64,000 bases of DNA. Source: Microcoleus sp. CAWBG506 (lineage in GTDB: Bacteria > Cyanobacteriota > Cyanobacteriia > Cyanobacteriales > Microcoleaceae). Location of the stretch: assembly GCA_020883125.1 (NCBI GenBank), contig JAHREW010000024.1:1-64000 (forward strand), in the 5' to 3' direction. The notes under the pieces were generated by a model. The model saw nothing but the letters and a program-made list of their open reading frames with translations, was not told the DNA's origin and made no database searches. Shown in pieces: positions 27,977 through 37,265 of the stretch. Numbering within the stretch: position 1 is the stretch's first letter; every line of letters starts with the position of its first letter. The position numbers were made by a program, and so were the translations under genes.

Positions 27977-29530
27977 TTAGTTCAAAGTGGCCAACACAAC
28001 CTTTGAGTCGTCGGAGGAAGCGTCACTAACCATCGCTGAATATTCGCCGTTATAGTTGGTAAATTCAGACGGAGATCTCCGAATATTAGATAGACGAATT
28101 TGCCAATCGGAAACCTGCTCGTAGGTAAGGTGATTAGTATTGGAAGTCGTTGTCCATACCCCCCAAAGACAGGTGTCTTCAAACTGTAGCATTCCTGATT
28201 TCCGCAAGCTATAAGATTGCGGAGTTCCGGGCAAGGGAATAATGCTGTAGCACGAAGTCTGAAATTCCAATTGCGGGTTAATCTCTACCAGTTCATCCAC
28301 CAATTCTGAGATCGCTTCCTCAAGATGTAATAAGTCCTCATGGTCATCATCGGGTAGCCCGATAATGATGCCATAAGCAATAACAGGTACACCAGTTCGG
28401 ACTACAGATTTCATCAACGTACAATGCTCTTGCCAAGGCAACAACTTCTTGTAAGCTTCTCGTCCAAAAACAGGACGTTCGGCAGGGATATAAGCCAAAG
28501 GACAACCGACTTTGCCATCCCAGCCAAACAGTGCTTCAATCAGTTCTTCGTCAGGTCTGAGGTCGCTGCTTTCGTAGTTACGCCCAGCGCCGAGAGTTGT
28601 TTTCCTCAGTTCTAAACCATTCGGCCACATGAGAGTTATTCCCATCTCCCGCGCACCATTGGTAATGTCGAGGATCTCTTGTCGCCCATCAGGAAAGAGT
28701 CCGCGGGCGAGGAATTGATCGGAACCGATATTGATTGAACGAGCCCCCGCTTCTTTCTGGATAGCCAACCATTTGAGGGATGTTTCTGGGGACATTCTCC
28801 GAAAGCCAGTTCCGTAGGTGGGTGTCATACAAAAATCGCAGGTGCGATCGCAACCAATGTCAGCCACCAGTGAACCGACTGGAACAGTTCCCTGGACATT
28901 GGGAAGTGTCCCTAAACATTCCCGCGCCACTTCCACTGAGGGTAGTGCCCACTCCTCTGGACTTTTGGCTTTAGCCTTCCTGGGATACTGTTTACCATCT
29001 GCGAGAATGACACCCGTGAGTTCTTCTCGTGGGGTTTTTCCGAGTACATAGTCAAAAATAGCCCAATTCGCTGCCCCGGATTTATCCTGAACTACTGCTG
29101 CTGCGCCAGCCTTCAAGTAGTGATGGGGTTCAGCAAAAGCATCCGACCCACCAACGACAATGGGACGACCTCCCTTAGCCAGATGCTCAATCACCATACA
29201 AGTCACTTGACGGTCTTGGGAGAAATTCACTGTAATTCCCCAAGCATCGAAAGCATGGGGATCTAGGGCGGAAATTTTGCCCCCAACGTAAGTTTTCCGC
29301 AGGGTCATCCCTTTCCAGAAAACCTCTCCAAATTCTTCACTATAATAATCATCTCTGAGGTTGACCAATCGGGCATCAAATCCTCCTGCTTGCAAGTCAG
29401 GGATCAAAACTTGCTTGCTGATTAAGGAACGATGTCTATATAGAGAAGTCCAATTTTTGCCTTCTGCATCGTATAGTCCCGTTGCTGGAGGTTCAATTAG
29501 TCCAATTGTGGGATACTTGTTCGCTACCAT
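27977..29530 (-). CDS. B12-binding-type radical SAM protein
   Basis: A 517-residue radical SAM enzyme. The N-terminal about 200 residues resemble a cobalamin-binding-like Rossmann domain (IVVGGSDAFAEPHHYLKAGAAAVVQDK). The cluster motif C227-xxx-C231-xx-C234 (CDRTCDFC) follows, with a TIM-barrel core (INIGSDQFLARG, YGIIIGLPDDDHEDL). The conserved DxHxxG of true B12 binders is not seen, so cobalamin use is unsure. Substrate unknown. It stands alone, upstream of the MscS/EgtD group in the same orientation, within the gcvT-bracketed cassette. Confidence 0.8.
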   Translation of the reverse strand: MVANKYPTIGLIEPPATGLYDAEGKNWTSLYRHRSLISKQVLIPDLQAGGFDARLVNLRDDYYSEEFGEVFWKGMTLRKTYVGGKISALDPHAFDAWGITVNFSQDRQVTCMVIEHLAKGGRPIVVGGSDAFAEPHHYLKAGAAAVVQDKSGAANWAIFDYVLGKTPREELTGVILADGKQYPRKAKAKSPEEWALPSVEVARECLGTLPNVQGTVPVGSLVADIGCDRTCDFCMTPTYGTGFRRMSPETSLKWLAIQKEAGARSINIGSDQFLARGLFPDGRQEILDITNGAREMGITLMWPNGLELRKTTLGAGRNYESSDLRPDEELIEALFGWDGKVGCPLAYIPAERPVFGREAYKKLLPWQEHCTLMKSVVRTGVPVIAYGIIIGLPDDDHEDLLHLEEAISELVDELVEINPQLEFQTSCYSIIPLPGTPQSYSLRKSGMLQFEDTCLWGVWTTTSNTNHLTYEQVSDWQIRLSNIRRSPSEFTNYNGEYSAMVSDASSDDSKVVLATLN

Positions 29531-29871
29531 AGTTCAGGGTGGGGAATGTGGGATCAGAAAATGGCATTTTCGATAGCTCGCGATCGCCTACGGCATCCCG
29601 ATCGCCAATCGCAACTCCTTGGCGATAGGACAAGTCAGTGAGCCAATCTTTTATAATATCAGAGGATAGCATCAAAATATATGAAATACATAATGTTAAC
29701 AAAACTTATAATTTTATAATCTCCTGATTAACTAGGCTTATTTAGCCGCCCTTGATGACGCCCGGATTTAAGTGTATGAAAACGTTGCCCTTTGAGATTC
29801 CATCCATAGTCATAGCAACCCTAAAACCGACATTCTACCCATCCTCAAGCAACATCACTGAATTATCCTCC
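29531..29871. other. intergenic region before the second gcvT copy
   Basis: No gene is seen. At 29580-29632 several overlapping gcgatcgc and cgatcgccaatcg words form an imperfect inverted repeat. The stretch ends at the left breakpoint of the 1161-bp duplication. Confidence 0.55.
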
Positions 29872-31032
29872 AGTCGATCGCCCACAAATACCAACTCAAT
29901 GTTTGCTAAAATCAAAATGCTCTACTCGCAACCAAAGCGCTACCTGTGGCAAAGTCAACTGAATCCAACAATCCAGAGAATCCGAGCCCACTTGCCCGCA
30001 CACCTCTGTACGACCTATCATTAGAACTGAAAGCTCGGATGGTCCCCTTTTCCGGGTGGGAGATGGCGGTGCAGTACAGCGGTCTGAGCAGCGAACATCA
30101 AACTGTGCGATCGCAAGTAGGAATGTTCGACATTTCCCACATGGGAAAATTTGGTTTGAGAGGGAAACAATTAAGAGCCAAATTTCAACCCTTAGTGCCC
30201 TCAGACTTAAGTCGATTGCAACCAGGTCAAGCTCAATATACAGTATTGTTAAATGCCCAAGGCTGCATCTTAGATGACATTATTTTCTACTGCCAAGAAC
30301 CCGATGCCACCACTAGCGAAGAACGGGCAGTCATCATTGTCAACGCCGCCACTCGCATCCGAGACAAAGCTTGGATCGCAGCCCATTTAGAATTAAGCGG
30401 TGTCAGTTTTACAGACATTTCACTAGACAAAGTTTTAATCGCCATTCAAGGGCCGGAAGCTATCAGTTACCTCCAGCCTTTAGTTACAGACAACCTCACC
30501 CAAATTAAAGCCTTCGGTCACTTAGAAACAAACCTGTTGGGACAGCCAAGTTTTATTGCTAGAACTGGTTACACGGGGGAAGATGGGTTTGAGATTATGG
30601 TGGATGCAGCAGTAGGAAAAGAACTGTGGCAACAACTATTAACTGCCGGCGTTGTACCCTGCGGTTTGGGTGCGAGAGACACCTTGCGTTTAGAAGCCGC
30701 AATGGCATTGTACGGTCAAGATATCGACTATAATACGACACCTTTAGAAGCCGGATTAGGTTGGGTTGTTCACCTAGATACCAAAGGCGATTTTATTGGC
30801 CGCGAGGTTTTGGAACAGCAGAAAGCTAGTGGAGTTTCCCGGCGGTTAGTAGGGCTAGAAATGGCAGGGAAGTACATTGCGCGTCACGGTTATCCGGTAA
30901 TATTTGAAAGTGAAAAAGTAGGAGAAGTTACTAGCGGTACATTATCACCGACTTTGAATAAACCGATCGCCCTTGCCTATGTTCCCACAAAACTAGCTAA
31001 AATTGGTCAGGAATTAGAAGTGGAAATTCGCG
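29872..31032 (+). repeat. 1161-bp direct repeat containing gcvT, copy 2
   Basis: Partner of 21706-22866, in direct orientation and 8166 bases away. After the right breakpoint this copy continues into the natural end of gcvT. Confidence 0.93.
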
Positions 31033-31097
31033 GCAAAAACTATCCAGCGAGGGTGGTGAAAAAACCATTTTATCGATCGCCAAACCGACCGAGTTAA
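29946..31097 (+). CDS. gcvT: aminomethyltransferase GcvT (glycine cleavage T protein)
   Basis: A 383-residue T protein with a GTG start. It has the family strings [47 protein letters not shown] and the normal C-terminal [17 protein letters not shown], so this is the intact copy. It releases ammonia and passes the methylene unit to tetrahydrofolate. gcvH and gcvP follow downstream, with one minus-strand hydrolase gene in between, so the three glycine-cleavage genes form a loose cluster. In cyanobacteria the system serves photorespiratory glycine. Confidence 0.94.
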   Translation: MAKSTESNNPENPSPLARTPLYDLSLELKARMVPFSGWEMAVQYSGLSSEHQTVRSQVGMFDISHMGKFGLRGKQLRAKFQPLVPSDLSRLQPGQAQYTVLLNAQGCILDDIIFYCQEPDATTSEERAVIIVNAATRIRDKAWIAAHLELSGVSFTDISLDKVLIAIQGPEAISYLQPLVTDNLTQIKAFGHLETNLLGQPSFIARTGYTGEDGFEIMVDAAVGKELWQQLLTAGVVPCGLGARDTLRLEAAMALYGQDIDYNTTPLEAGLGWVVHLDTKGDFIGREVLEQQKASGVSRRLVGLEMAGKYIARHGYPVIFESEKVGEVTSGTLSPTLNKPIALAYVPTKLAKIGQELEVEIRGKNYPARVVKKPFYRSPNRPS

Positions 31098-31116
31098 ATT
31101 AAGTAAGTTAGGATTA

Positions 31117-31193
31117 ATTCAGGGGCGGGAACGCGATCCCACCCCACAATAAAATGTATTTCTTCTTGTGGAACGGGAACGCGATCCCGTCGC
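31117..31193. repeat. GGGAACGCGATCCC palindromic repeat pair
   Basis: Two copies of gggaacgcgatccc (a 14-base near-palindrome) at about 31126 and 31174, separated by an AT-rich spacer, lie between convergent genes. Confidence 0.7.
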
Positions 31194-32042
31194 TCATAAT
31201 TTTAGTAGAGAAGATTCATCTACTAGCTTAGCAAATTTTCGCAAAGTTTCAGCATAGCGATCGCCCGCAACATCCATCAAATCATTGTGACCGGCCCCCT
31301 CGACCCAAAAATTCAATTTCGGCTCGTTGGAGGCCCCAAATAACTGCTCTCCATGCCAAAAACGAACCACCTCATCAGCCTTACCGTGAATCACCAAAAC
31401 AGGCGATCGCACTTTGCCAATCTTATCAATATTCACAAACTTATCAAAAGGTAAAATCGGAATCCGCGTCAACACCCGAAAAGCCGAAACAAAGGAACTT
31501 TCAACCACCAAACCACCGACTGTTTGCCGCGAAGCCAAATCAATTGCCGGCCCACCACCCACAGAACGCCCGTAAACAATAATTTGCTTGGCAGGTACTC
31601 CCAACTGTAGGGTTAAATAATTGTAAGCAGCCTCAATATCACGATAACTATTATACTCCGAAGGCTTTCCCTGACTGGTACCGTAACCTTGATAATCATA
31701 GGCAAACACAGCAAAGCCACTCTCAAGAATCTCTCCCATTACCCACAAAATTCCGCTCAAATCTTCCGCGTTCCCGTGACTGTAAAGTATGGTATATTTA
31801 GCTTGGGGGTTAGGAAAATGAACAGCAGAAATTTTCAAGCCATTAGCTGAGCTAACTTTGATAACTTCCCTGGTATCATTCTGGCTAGATGATGGAGGTT
31901 GAAAAATTAGCCTTTCTGAAAAAAAGAAAGCATAAAAACACAGAAATGCGTAAATAAAAATAATAGAGCGCATCAGTCGTTTCCAAGAAAATTCTCCGAA
32001 AAGCAAGCGTTTAATATTTTTCCTATTGTTGTTTGCCATCAC
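31194..32042 (-). CDS. membrane-anchored alpha/beta hydrolase
   Basis: A 282-residue serine hydrolase of the Bem46/ABHD-like group. It has an N-terminal membrane anchor (residues about 23-41), an oxyanion-hole motif YSHGNAEDLSG (87-97), a nucleophile S160 in VYGRSVGGGPA, an acid in VIHGKADEVV and the base in EGAGHNDL. The substrate is unknown. It is inserted on the opposite strand between gcvT and gcvH. Confidence 0.86.
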   Translation of the reverse strand: MMANNNRKNIKRLLFGEFSWKRLMRSIIFIYAFLCFYAFFFSERLIFQPPSSSQNDTREVIKVSSANGLKISAVHFPNPQAKYTILYSHGNAEDLSGILWVMGEILESGFAVFAYDYQGYGTSQGKPSEYNSYRDIEAAYNYLTLQLGVPAKQIIVYGRSVGGGPAIDLASRQTVGGLVVESSFVSAFRVLTRIPILPFDKFVNIDKIGKVRSPVLVIHGKADEVVRFWHGEQLFGASNEPKLNFWVEGAGHNDLMDVAGDRYAETLRKFAKLVDESSLLKL

Positions 32043-32099
32043 TAAAAGACCATAGTTTAATAAGATTTAGTTGATACTTTATTTATTGCGAGAAAAGAC

Positions 32100-32489
32100 A
32101 TGGCACTAGAATACCCAGAGGACTTGAAATACCTAGACACCCACGAATACATCCGACTCGAAGGCGAAATTGCCACTATCGGCATCAGCGCCTTTGCGGT
32201 GGATCAACTAGGTGATATCGTATTTCTGGAATTGCCAGAAGTAGGCGCAACCCTGGAAAAAGGCGAAGCTTTCGGTACAGTCGAGTCAGTGAAAGCTGTG
32301 GAAGACTTGAAAGCACCCGTTACCGGCACTGTCATCGAACGCAATGATGCCATTGTAGAATCTCCTGAGAATTTAGCGGAAGATGCCTATGGCGCTGGGT
32401 GGCTGTTGAAAGTGCGCGTGGCAGATTCCAGTGAAGCGAATGAAGCTTTGTCAGTCGAAGAGTATCGCAAAATGGTGGAAGGGGAATAG
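32100..32489 (+). CDS. gcvH: glycine cleavage system H protein
   Basis: A 129-residue H protein that carries the lipoyl arm between P, T and L proteins. Lipoyl lysine K65 lies in [12 protein letters not shown]. The family N-terminus ([18 protein letters not shown]) and C-terminus ([13 protein letters not shown]) are complete. gcvP follows after a 560-bp repeat-filled gap. Confidence 0.96.
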   Translation: MALEYPEDLKYLDTHEYIRLEGEIATIGISAFAVDQLGDIVFLELPEVGATLEKGEAFGTVESVKAVEDLKAPVTGTVIERNDAIVESPENLAEDAYGAGWLLKVRVADSSEANEALSVEEYRKMVEGE

Positions 32490-32519
32490 GGAAAAAAAAG
32501 GGGGGGGTTGGTTGATTCT

Positions 32520-32735
32520 TCCACAATCCGCCAGGGGTTGAAATCCACGGGGCTTTTAGCACAACTCGTCTTTAGACGACTGATAGCCAATGGGGCTTAA
32601 ATACCCCTTTATCTCTTAGTCTGCCGAAGCAGACTTCGTTTGACTTTCGATAGCGATTTCAATCGCCCAGCTTAATCTACAGTCGTCTTCAGACGACTTT
32701 AGCTATGAGACAGGGGTTTTAACCCCTGTCGGATT
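32520..32735. repeat. nested palindromic repeat (CAGGGGTT...AACCCCTG arms)
   Basis: Outer arms are ccgccaggggttgaaa and aggggttttaacccctgtcgg. Inner hairpins are cgtctttagacg, ctgccgaagcag and gtcgtcttcagacgac. The same family forms the interior of the repeat at 61788-62041. No gene is seen. Confidence 0.75.
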
Positions 32736-32967
32736 GTGGGACTATCGGACTATCGGACTGTCGGACTATCGGACTATCGGACTATCGGACTGTCGGACTA
32801 TCGGACTGTCGGATTGTGGGACTATCGGACTATCGGACTGTCGGACTGTGGGACTATCGGATTGTGGGACTATCGGATTGTGGGACTATCGGACTATCGG
32901 ACTATCGGACTGTCGGACTGTCGGATTGTGGGACTATCGGATTGTGGGACTATCGGACTGTCGGACT
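32731..32967. repeat. 8-bp tandem array (GGACTATC/GGACTGTC/GGATTGTG), about 29 units
   Basis: Continuous octamers lie between gcvH and gcvP. Because the unit has no stop codon in any forward frame, it reads open as an 8-residue repeat ([12 protein letters not shown]) in all three frames and artificially extends the gcvP frame upstream to 32816. The array ends about 70 bases before the likely gcvP ribosome-binding site. Confidence 0.93.
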
Positions 32968-33049
32968 TGGAGAGACGGAGAAAATCTCCCCTCTTCCGTT
33001 GCAAAATGTTACAAACAAAGAAGCAAAAGTCTATTTAGGAGAATCCGCC

Positions 33050-36034
33050 TTGGTACTCTACAGTTCTGAAATTGAGTCGAATCAACAGCAAAACCTTTCC
33101 CCCATCGATGGTTTTGCGCGTCGCCACATTGGCCCTACACCAAGGGAAATCCAGGAAATGCTCGATGTTTTGGGTATCGATAGCCTCGATGATTTGATTG
33201 ACAAAACGGTTCCGGTGGCGATTCGCATTCAGCAACCCCTCGAATTACTTGCTGCAAAAAGCGAGTATGCTGCATTGGCAGAATTGAAAGAAATCGCGGC
33301 AAAAAATCAGGTATTTCGATCGTACATCGGCGCTGGATATCACGACTGCATCACTCCTCCGGTAATTGGGCGCAATATCCTAGAAAATCCTGGCTGGTAT
33401 ACAGCTTACACTCCCTATCAAGCTGAAATTGCCCAAGGGCGATTAGAAGCTTTGCTGAATTTCCAAACTATGATAATTGACCTCACAGGCTTGGAAATTG
33501 CCAACGCTTCTTTGCTGGATGAAGGAACAGCAGCGGCGGAAGCGATGGCCGTGAGTTATGGCGTCTCTAAGAATAAGGGAAAAGCGTTTTTTGTGGCTGA
33601 AGATTGCCATCCTCAAACCATTGAAGTTGTGCAAACTCGCGCTAAGCCACTGGGAATTGATGTGATTGTGGGCGACCATCGAGACTTTAAGTGCGATCGC
33701 ACAATCTTCGGTGCCCTGCTACAATACCCTGCAACAGACGGCGCAATTTACGACTACACAGATTTTATCACATCAGCCCACGCAGTCGGAGCCTTAGTCA
33801 CAGTTGCCGCCGACATTTTGAGCCTTTGCGTACTTACACCCCCAGGGGAATTCGGCGCTGACATAGCCGTAGGAAGCACACAGCGCTTCGGAGTCCCCCT
33901 AGGATTCGGAGGGCCTCACGCAGCCTATTTCGCCACGCGAGAAGAGTTTAAACGGCAAGTTCCAGGGCGAATTGTTGGCGTTTCCAAAGATGCTAACGGC
34001 AAATCTGCTTTACGTTTGGCATTGCAAACTCGCGAACAGCATATCCGTCGCGAAAAAGCAACTAGCAATATTTGTACCGCTCAAGTTTTGCTAGCAGTGA
34101 TGGCGGGTATGTATGCTGTTTATCACGGGCCCCAGGGACTGAAACAAATTGCGGAACAAGTACGCAGTTTAACTGTTATTTTAGCTTCCGGTTTGGAAGG
34201 CTTGGGATACAAAATTGGTGCTGCACCTTTCTTTGATACTCTGCGCGTCGAGTTGGGAGATAAGCCACTTGCTGAACTTTTAAAAGCGGCGGAAAATCAC
34301 CAGATAAATCTCCGGGTGTTTGATGAAAAAACAGTGGGAATTAGTCTGGATGAAACTGTGACGGCGGCCGATGTTCAAGAATTGTGGACAATTTTTGCCC
34401 AGGATTCGGATGGTATTGGGGCTGAGGCTGAGGATGTGCTGAAAATTTCCCTAGATGGAGATGCTGTTACTTCATCTTTAATGTTACCTGCTTTTTGCGA
34501 TCGCACCAGCAGCTATCTCACTCATCCAGTTTTCAACACCTACCACTCGGAAACTGAACTTTTGCGCTATATGCACCGATTGGAAGCCAAGGATTTATCG
34601 CTGAATACATCGATGATTCCCTTGGGTTCCTGTACGATGAAATTGAATGCAACTGCGGAAATGCTGCCGGTGAGTTGGCCCGAATTTAGCAAGATTCACC
34701 CCTTTGCACCAAGCCATCAAACTCGCGGCTATCAAATGATGTTCGTGCAACTCGAACAATGGCTGGCAGAAATCACGGGTTTTGCCGGAATTTCCTTGCA
34801 ACCAAACGCTGGTTCCCAAGGGGAATATGCGGGTTTATTAGTAATTCGTCAATACCACGAACATCGCGGCGAATCTCACCGGAATATCTGTTTGATTCCC
34901 CAGTCAGCCCACGGCACAAATCCAGCTAGTGCGGTGATGGCGGGGATGAAAGTAGTTGCAGTTGATTGCGATTCTCAGGGAAATATTGATGTTTCTGATT
35001 TGCAGAAAAAAGCTGAAAAGCACAAAAATGAACTGGCGGCTTTGATGGTGACGTATCCATCTACCCACGGCGTTTTTGAAGAAGAGATTAAAGAGATTTG
35101 CGAGATTGTCCATCAAGCTGGGGGACAGGTTTATATGGACGGTGCAAATATGAATGCTCAAGTTGGTTTGTGTCGTCCTGGTGATTTTGGTGCTGATGTT
35201 TGTCACTTGAATTTGCACAAAACTTTCTGTATTCCTCACGGTGGTGGCGGGCCTGGTATGGGGCCCATTGGGGTGATGTCTCATTTGGTGGAATTTTTGC
35301 CTTCTACTGATATAGAATTAAGAGCTTACCCCCCCCAAAAGAGGGCGGGCACGGGGGCACCGCCCCTACAATCGGGGGGGAGTAAGATAGAATCAGTTGG
35401 TGCTGTTTCGGCCGCGCCTTGGGGAAGTGCCAGCATTTTGACTATTTCTTGGATGTATATTCGGATGATGGGAGGTGTTGGTTTAACTGAGGCGACAAAA
35501 GTTGCAATTCTGAATGCGAATTACATGGCAAAACGGTTAGAATCTTATTATCCGGTTTTGTACAAAGGGAAAGCTGGTTTAGTCGCCCATGAGTGTATTT
35601 TGGATTTGCGAAATCTGAAAAAATCGGCGTCTATTGAAGTGGAAGATATTGCTAAACGGCTGATGGATTACGGCTATCACGCGCCGACGGTTTCTTGGCC
35701 TGTTGCGGGTACGGTGATGGTGGAACCGACGGAAAGTGAATCGAAGCAGGAATTAGACCGTTTTTGCGATGCGATGATTGCGATTCGTGGGGAAATTGCG
35801 GAGATTGAAAATGGGAATGTTGATGCGCAAAATAATGTGTTGAAAAATGCGCCGCATACCGCAGAATCTCTGATGGTTGATGAGTGGAATCGTCCTTATA
35901 CTCGCGCCCAAGCTGCTTATCCGACTGCTTGGACTCGCGAACATAAGTTTTGGCCTGCGGTGGGTAGGATAGATAATGCGTTTGGCGATCGCAATTTTGT
36001 CTGTTCTTGTTTGCCGATGGAAGCTTACAATTAA
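33050..36034 (+). CDS. gcvP: glycine dehydrogenase (decarboxylating), P protein
   Basis: A 994-residue PLP-dependent P protein, decarboxylating glycine onto the H-protein lipoyl arm. The start is TTG 33050 ([10 protein letters not shown]...), 7 bases after AGGAGA at 33037-33042. The frame is open into the octamer array but no ATG exists between array and body. Signatures: [17 protein letters not shown], the [14 protein letters not shown] segment and PLP lysine K724 in LHKTF next to the [12 protein letters not shown] loop. About 17 residues around [14 protein letters not shown] come from a GC-rich repeat inserted in frame between the glycine loop and the conserved [10 protein letters not shown]. 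Confidence 0.93.
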   Translation: MVLYSSEIESNQQQNLSPIDGFARRHIGPTPREIQEMLDVLGIDSLDDLIDKTVPVAIRIQQPLELLAAKSEYAALAELKEIAAKNQVFRSYIGAGYHDCITPPVIGRNILENPGWYTAYTPYQAEIAQGRLEALLNFQTMIIDLTGLEIANASLLDEGTAAAEAMAVSYGVSKNKGKAFFVAEDCHPQTIEVVQTRAKPLGIDVIVGDHRDFKCDRTIFGALLQYPATDGAIYDYTDFITSAHAVGALVTVAADILSLCVLTPPGEFGADIAVGSTQRFGVPLGFGGPHAAYFATREEFKRQVPGRIVGVSKDANGKSALRLALQTREQHIRREKATSNICTAQVLLAVMAGMYAVYHGPQGLKQIAEQVRSLTVILASGLEGLGYKIGAAPFFDTLRVELGDKPLAELLKAAENHQINLRVFDEKTVGISLDETVTAADVQELWTIFAQDSDGIGAEAEDVLKISLDGDAVTSSLMLPAFCDRTSSYLTHPVFNTYHSETELLRYMHRLEAKDLSLNTSMIPLGSCTMKLNATAEMLPVSWPEFSKIHPFAPSHQTRGYQMMFVQLEQWLAEITGFAGISLQPNAGSQGEYAGLLVIRQYHEHRGESHRNICLIPQSAHGTNPASAVMAGMKVVAVDCDSQGNIDVSDLQKKAEKHKNELAALMVTYPSTHGVFEEEIKEICEIVHQAGGQVYMDGANMNAQVGLCRPGDFGADVCHLNLHKTFCIPHGGGGPGMGPIGVMSHLVEFLPSTDIELRAYPPQKRAGTGAPPLQSGGSKIESVGAVSAAPWGSASILTISWMYIRMMGGVGLTEATKVAILNANYMAKRLESYYPVLYKGKAGLVAHECILDLRNLKKSASIEVEDIAKRLMDYGYHAPTVSWPVAGTVMVEPTESESKQELDRFCDAMIAIRGEIAEIENGNVDAQNNVLKNAPHTAESLMVDEWNRPYTRAQAAYPTAWTREHKFWPAVGRIDNAFGDRNFVCSCLPMEAYN
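35330..35382. repeat. GC-rich repeat inside gcvP (in frame)
   Basis: The core gagggcgggcacggggg, followed by caccgcccctac, matches the intergenic repeat at 4955-5006. Here it is flanked by a C7 run and a G7 run that could pair. It adds about 17 codons and no stop to gcvP. Confidence 0.85.
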
Positions 36035-36115
36035 GATTGTCATCCCTGAGTCTAAATCCCCTCCCATCGCCCACATCTCATTCTAGAGACATCAACTTTG
36101 GATAAAACTAGGTAA

Positions 36116-36146
36116 TTTAGGAGATTTTTTCTCCTAAATACCTTTT
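36116..36146 (+). terminator. terminator-like hairpin after gcvP
   Basis: A perfect 9-bp stem tttaggaga/tctcctaaa with a T5 loop, followed by taccttttaat, lies 82 bases after the gcvP stop and just before the next gene. Confidence 0.7.
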
Positions 36147-36158
36147 AATCTATAAAAT

Positions 36159-37181
36159 ATGAATAAAAATATTGCTAAAAACTTTGCTTTCAGATTAATA
36201 ACCTATCTAATTTTTCCCATATTTCTATCTGTCGGTAGTGCCGAAATTGTCTTACGGGTTGCGGGATACAAACCCTGGCAAAGAGAAAATGTTGATGTTG
36301 CAGTTGAACCCAAAGGTAATTTTTTTACTAAGGATTCTGAACTTGGATACAAGCATTTCCCAGGAAAGTTTCAAGTAACACTTAACGGTAATTACTCATT
36401 TAATGCTACTCACTTAAACAATAGCTTAAGAATTACGCACCCTCTGAATACTTACAAATTACAGTCAAAAAAACCAGAAATTTGGATATTTGGCTGTTCT
36501 TTTACCTACGGTTGGTCCTTGAATGACAGCGAAACCTATGCTTGGTTGCTACAGGAGAAATTACCACAATATGAAATTGTCAATTTTGGTGTTAATGGCT
36601 ATGGAACTATCCACTCGTTGATTCAGTTTAAACAAGCACTTAAGCAAGGAAATAAACCGAAAATTGCTGTGATTGCCTATGCGGGTTTTCATGACAGACG
36701 CAATACTTTTTCGAGGGCGAGAAGAAAGCAGTTGGCTGATTGGAATAAACTCGGTGTTCTGTTTCAGCCTGATGCTAGGCTGAATAAACAACAGGGTTTT
36801 ACCTATACTATGGCACAACTTGATTATCATGAGTTGCCGTTGATGCGGGTGTCGGCTTTAGTCAATTTTCTGGAGGTTAATTACAATCTATTTGAGGAGG
36901 AATTTTGCAGAAGCCATGAGGTTTCTAAGGCAATTATTGCAGAGTTTAACCGTTTGGCTAAGGCGCATGGGGTGAAGCTGGTGGTTGCGGGTATTAACCC
37001 TGGTTCTGCTAAAATGTTGGCGGAGTTGAATGGGGAGGGTATTGCGACTGTGGATATTTCTGTTGATTTGAAAATACCGGCTAATAATAATTTACCTCAT
37101 GATTTGCATCCAAGTGCGATCGCTAATCGGCAATATGCAGAAAAGTTGGAAGGTTTTTTACAAGCTAATTTTTTAAATTAA
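36159..37181 (+). CDS. SGNH/GDSL-type hydrolase-like protein, membrane-anchored
   Basis: A 340-residue protein with an N-terminal hydrophobic segment (about residues 10-28), then an SGNH fold: nucleophile S114 in FGCSFTYGW, the NFGVNGYG block (about 146-153) and a C-terminal DLHPSAIANRQYAE block supplying Asp and His. Such proteins in polysaccharide loci are often O-acetyl-esterases or acetyltransferase partners. The context (large membrane glycan proteins, GT2, rfb genes) fits, but the substrate is unknown. Confidence 0.7.
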   Translation: MNKNIAKNFAFRLITYLIFPIFLSVGSAEIVLRVAGYKPWQRENVDVAVEPKGNFFTKDSELGYKHFPGKFQVTLNGNYSFNATHLNNSLRITHPLNTYKLQSKKPEIWIFGCSFTYGWSLNDSETYAWLLQEKLPQYEIVNFGVNGYGTIHSLIQFKQALKQGNKPKIAVIAYAGFHDRRNTFSRARRKQLADWNKLGVLFQPDARLNKQQGFTYTMAQLDYHELPLMRVSALVNFLEVNYNLFEEEFCRSHEVSKAIIAEFNRLAKAHGVKLVVAGINPGSAKMLAELNGEGIATVDISVDLKIPANNNLPHDLHPSAIANRQYAEKLEGFLQANFLN

Positions 37182-37265
37182 GTTAACGAACCGCGAAGGC
37201 GCTAAGGGTACGAAGGAAGAGGGAAGAGAAGGTTTGGGTGTTGTTTATTTGGGGTGGATAGGTTT

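Noticed and set aside
32734-32967. A CRISPR array.
   Set aside because: Units are 8 bp in direct tandem with no spacers. No other direct-repeat and spacer pattern or cas gene was seen in the window.
32490-33049. A glycine riboswitch between gcvH and gcvP.
   Set aside because: The gap is filled by palindromic and octamer repeats. I could not find the tandem aptamer cores expected of a glycine riboswitch.
32734-33069. Open reading frames encoding [12 protein letters not shown] repeats in all three frames.
   Set aside because: They are a by-product of the 8-bp tandem repeat, which has no stop codon in any forward frame.
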